This document shows, one piece after another, positions 35,603 to 37,569 of a DNA stretch of 37,569 bases. A model generated the notes under the pieces. It was not told the DNA's origin, searched no databases, and saw only the letters and a program-made list of their open reading frames with translations. The number at the start of each line of letters is the position of its first letter. Position 1 is the stretch's first letter. Origin of the DNA: Fodinibius halophilus (lineage in GTDB: Bacteria > Bacteroidota > Rhodothermia > Balneolales > Balneolaceae); contig NZ_JAALLS010000028.1 of assembly GCF_011059105.1 (NCBI RefSeq), positions 1 to 37,569 of the forward strand, written 5' to 3'. Position numbers and translations under genes: made by a program.

Positions 35603-35821
35603 TTAGTCGTCGCTGTTTCCGTAACGCTTCTTGAAACGATCGATACGACCGGCTTTCTTCTGGTAATTCATATTACCTGTATAGAAAGGATGGTTCTTTG
35701 AGTCAACTTCGCTACGATAAACACCATCTTCGGGGTCCATCGTACTTCGTGTTTTAAACTCAGTACCATCACTTAGCTTAACAGTAATTTCGTTGTACTC
35801 CGGGTGAATTCCTTCTTTCAT
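35603..35821 (-). CDS. rpmE: 50S ribosomal protein L31, cysteine-free form
   Basis: A 72-residue L31. The family core HPFYTG and GRIDRFKKRYG is clear, as is EFKTRST near the N-terminus. The four zinc-binding cysteines of the classic C+ form are all missing: positions expected to carry CxCG and CxxC read VKLSDG and VDSKNH. Cysteine-free L31 proteins are zinc-independent and, in several bacteria, induced under zinc limitation. Here no C+ copy is in view. A palindrome lies about 40 bases upstream. The acidic tail NSDD is unusual but not unique. Confidence 0.92.
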   Translation of the reverse strand: MKEGIHPEYNEITVKLSDGTEFKTRSTMDPEDGVYRSEVDSKNHPFYTGNMNYQKKAGRIDRFKKRYGNSDD

Positions 35822-35860
35822 GGGATCAATAAATTTCTTTGTTGCCTTAAATTCAGTGGT

Positions 35861-35880
35861 AGAATATAAGGGTATATTCT
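35861..35880. promoter_or_regulatory. palindrome upstream of rpmE
   Basis: AGAATATA and TATATTCT form 8-bp arms around AGGG, 40 bases upstream of the rpmE start and 22 bases from the end of the AAA+ pseudogene. It could be an operator or a weak terminator stem without T-run. Confidence 0.35.
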
Positions 35881-35901
35881 TCTACTTGCAACGCCAAATC
35901 C

Positions 35902-37534
35902 CTATTCAAAATCATCCAGGTTGTCGAGGTCATCCATTGAACTAAGCATACTGCTCAGCATGTCTGAATAGGATCGTTTATTATGTATCTCCTCTTTGCC
36001 CAGTATAGAGTGCTGATGGAGTGCTTCAATAACAAAGTCCATGAATGTAAACTCGGTTTCAACATCCGGTGTATCGGTATATTCTCTGACAAGATCTTGT
36101 AATCCGGGTACCTGCTTTAAGCTCTCTTCATATTGTTGTTGACTCTGTTGATCCGTTATCTCAAGGGTGTTGCCTTCTGCAAACCAATTAAGAATAGGTT
36201 TGTATGCACTGTCAGTGTTCTTTTTCTTTTGCTGCTCGGGATCAGGAAAATACCGGGTGAATATCTTTTTTATGGCTGTCCCAATAATATGTTTGGAAAC
36301 ATTTATTATACCCTCCTGCTCGCCTTCGTATACAAGTTCCAATTTTCCCGTTAGTGCAGGCACTATATGATATACATCCGTAATACGGGCAACCGTTTTA
36401 GTTTCCCCGTTAATTAATGCTCGCCGTTCGGCTGAAGAGATCAGCTGTTCCATTGCTGTAATCGTCAGTCGGGTAGAAACACCACTTTTTTGATCGATAT
36501 ACTCAGAAGACCGTGCTTTAAAAGATATCTCTTCGAGTAGCCTTTTAAATAGAGCCGGAATGCTAACCTCTAAATCATCCTCGCGAGAGGTCCAGGCTTC
36601 CTGTTCGGTGATCTCCATACCTACGTCAATCTCTCTCGGATAATGGGTAAGAATTTGAGCATCAATTCGATCTTTGAGAGGCGTAATAATATTTCCCCTG
36701 TTGGTATAATCCTCCGGATTCGCCGAGAAAACCATCAGCACATCCATAGGAATCCGAACCTTAAATCCCCTGATTTGAATATCCCGCTCCTGCATTATAG
36801 AGGGCTTTGCAAAACCATTGATTTCGTCATTCTGAGCTTGTCGAAGAATCTCCAGTATCCATCTGCTGCCGTTGAAAGGGAAATCCTTCATTACATTCAG
36901 GATGACTGCCTGGTTTTGCAAAGGTCCCTTATATTAAGCAGCGAAACTTGAATTCTGGGTTGTAGATCCGGCAGTTCATTTATGACAAAGATCCCCCTGT
37001 TAGTACGTGGAATAAGCCCGAAATTGATAACATTTTTATCAGCAAACGTCATCTTTTGAGCTGCTGCTTTAATAGGATCAATATCCCGATAAGGTCAGAA
37101 ACGGCAGTATCCGGGGTTGCCAGCTTTTCCCCATATCGTTCACTGCGATGGAGCCAACTTACGGGGGCCTTATCTCCGTGTTCTTTTATCAATCTCTTTC
37201 CCCTTTTTGAAACCGGGTTAAAGGGATTATCATTAGTTTCTGTATCTTTGCGAACAGGCAAATACTGATCCAATAAAAGATACAGTTGGCGAAGTATTTT
37301 TGTCTTTGCCTGTCCTCTCAGTCCCAATAAGATAATATCGTGTTTGGCCAACAAAGCATGTTGCAGTTGAGGAATAACGGTATTCTCATATCCTTTAATA
37401 CCGGGAAAAAGTGGCTCCCCATTTTGAAATTTCTTGATTAGATTATTACGCACCTCTTCTTTGACAGATACAGAATTCCAGCCTGACTTTTTAAGCGCAC
37501 CAACAGTATCTATTGAATCATGAATCTTTTTCAT
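35902..37534 (-). pseudogene. MoxR/Mg-chelatase-type AAA+ ATPase gene, frameshifted and interrupted by a repeat element
   Basis: Three fragments make one protein. Fragment 1 (37534 to about 37088) starts MKKIHDSIDT and has Walker A LLGLRGQAKT. At 37085-37087 one base is missing: an added G restores LIG-DIDPIKAAAQKM in the next frame. Fragment 2 (about 37085-36934) gives GLIPRTNRGIFVINELPDLQ, the family core. A 130-bp element (36800-36929) then breaks the gene. Fragment 3 (about 36799-35902) continues ERDIQIRGFKVRIP and MVFSANPEDYTNRGNIITPL to the C-terminus. Such ATPases usually pair with a vWA-domain protein; that gene would lie outside the window. Loss of function is likely unless the missing base is a sequencing error, but the insertion alone still breaks the frame. 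Confidence 0.85.
36800..36929. repeat. 130-bp MITE-like element with terminal inverted repeats
   Basis: The left end GAGGGCTTTGCAAAACCA (36800-36817) is the imperfect complement of the right end TGGTTTTGCAAAGGTCCCT (36911-36929), with a 13-base exact core CTTTGCAAAACCA. TATA flanks both ends (36796-36799 and 36930-36933), a probable target duplication. Inside are two outward-facing GTCATYCTGA arms (36826 onward, and the complement at about 36894-36905). Excising 134 bases rejoins LLNI and MQERDIQIRG in frame. Confidence 0.8.
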
Positions 37535-37569
37535 ATTCTGAGTTCAAGTAGTAAATGCAACATGAAAGA

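Noticed and set aside
35902-36921. Stand-alone 339-residue ATPase gene starting at a TTG
   Set aside because: The first ~40 residues come from the inserted repeat element; the real protein continues from fragments upstream in other frames.

Overview
The window reads as a chromosomal segment from a Bacteroidota/Rhodothermota-type bacterium, most like a halophilic Balneolaceae (inferred from gene content, not tested). Supporting signs are the general lack of Shine-Dalgarno sequences, a few TAnnTTTG-type -7 promoter boxes (clear at pstS and pgsA), many lipoproteins and beta-barrel outer-membrane proteins, BF3164-like propeller and DUF4382 families, a Bacteroidota-style sigma54 activator-lptE pair, and intergenic palindromic repeats of the GTCATCCTGAA type.

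Region by region. 1-8.2 kb is loosely packed accessory DNA on the + strand: small membrane proteins, a six-bladed propeller lipoprotein, lgt, a VOC protein, a trypsin-like lipoprotein, a small DSRCP/CIW-motif lipoprotein, a DUF1801 protein and a small beta-barrel. Two repeat-rich gaps lie here, at 267-599 and 5031-5778. 8.2-11.2 kb holds katG (-) divergent from a secreted SnoaL/DUF4440-like protein. 11.2-16.8 kb is a phosphate-starvation locus on the minus strand: pstS-pstC-pstA-pstB-phoU followed by a porin. It has a candidate Pho box plus -7 box before pstS and a strong hairpin between pstS and pstC. 17-25.5 kb is housekeeping: a NYN/OST-HTH RNase-like gene; cinA, an outer-membrane barrel and ftsX (-); and pgsA, pgpA, pyrE and miaB (+).

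25.5-32.1 kb is the most interesting part. It is a minus-strand block led by an ECF sigma factor. Next is a membrane-anchored anti-sigma-like protein with a CBM48/AMPK-type glycogen-binding fold on its periplasmic side, then an outer-membrane barrel ending in the same fold, then a secreted repeat protein with a Gly/Asn tail. Beyond terminators follow a DUF4382 lipoprotein and a cytoplasm-predicted transthyretin-like protein. The block sits between miaB and the sigma54 activator-lptE genes, which I recall as neighbours in many Bacteroidota. It looks like a self-contained envelope-sensing or surface module that has not been described as a unit.

32.3-35.8 kb returns to housekeeping: sigma54 activator, lptE, a possible 29-residue ORF coupled at both ends, a TPR-like protein, an MBL-fold hydrolase and a cysteine-free ribosomal protein L31. 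35.9-37.5 kb holds a MoxR/Mg-chelatase-type AAA+ ATPase gene broken twice: by a one-base frameshift and by a 130-bp MITE-like element with terminal inverted repeats and a TATA duplication. Removing the element restores the conserved protein junction. No tRNA, rRNA, CRISPR array, transposase or phage gene was seen.
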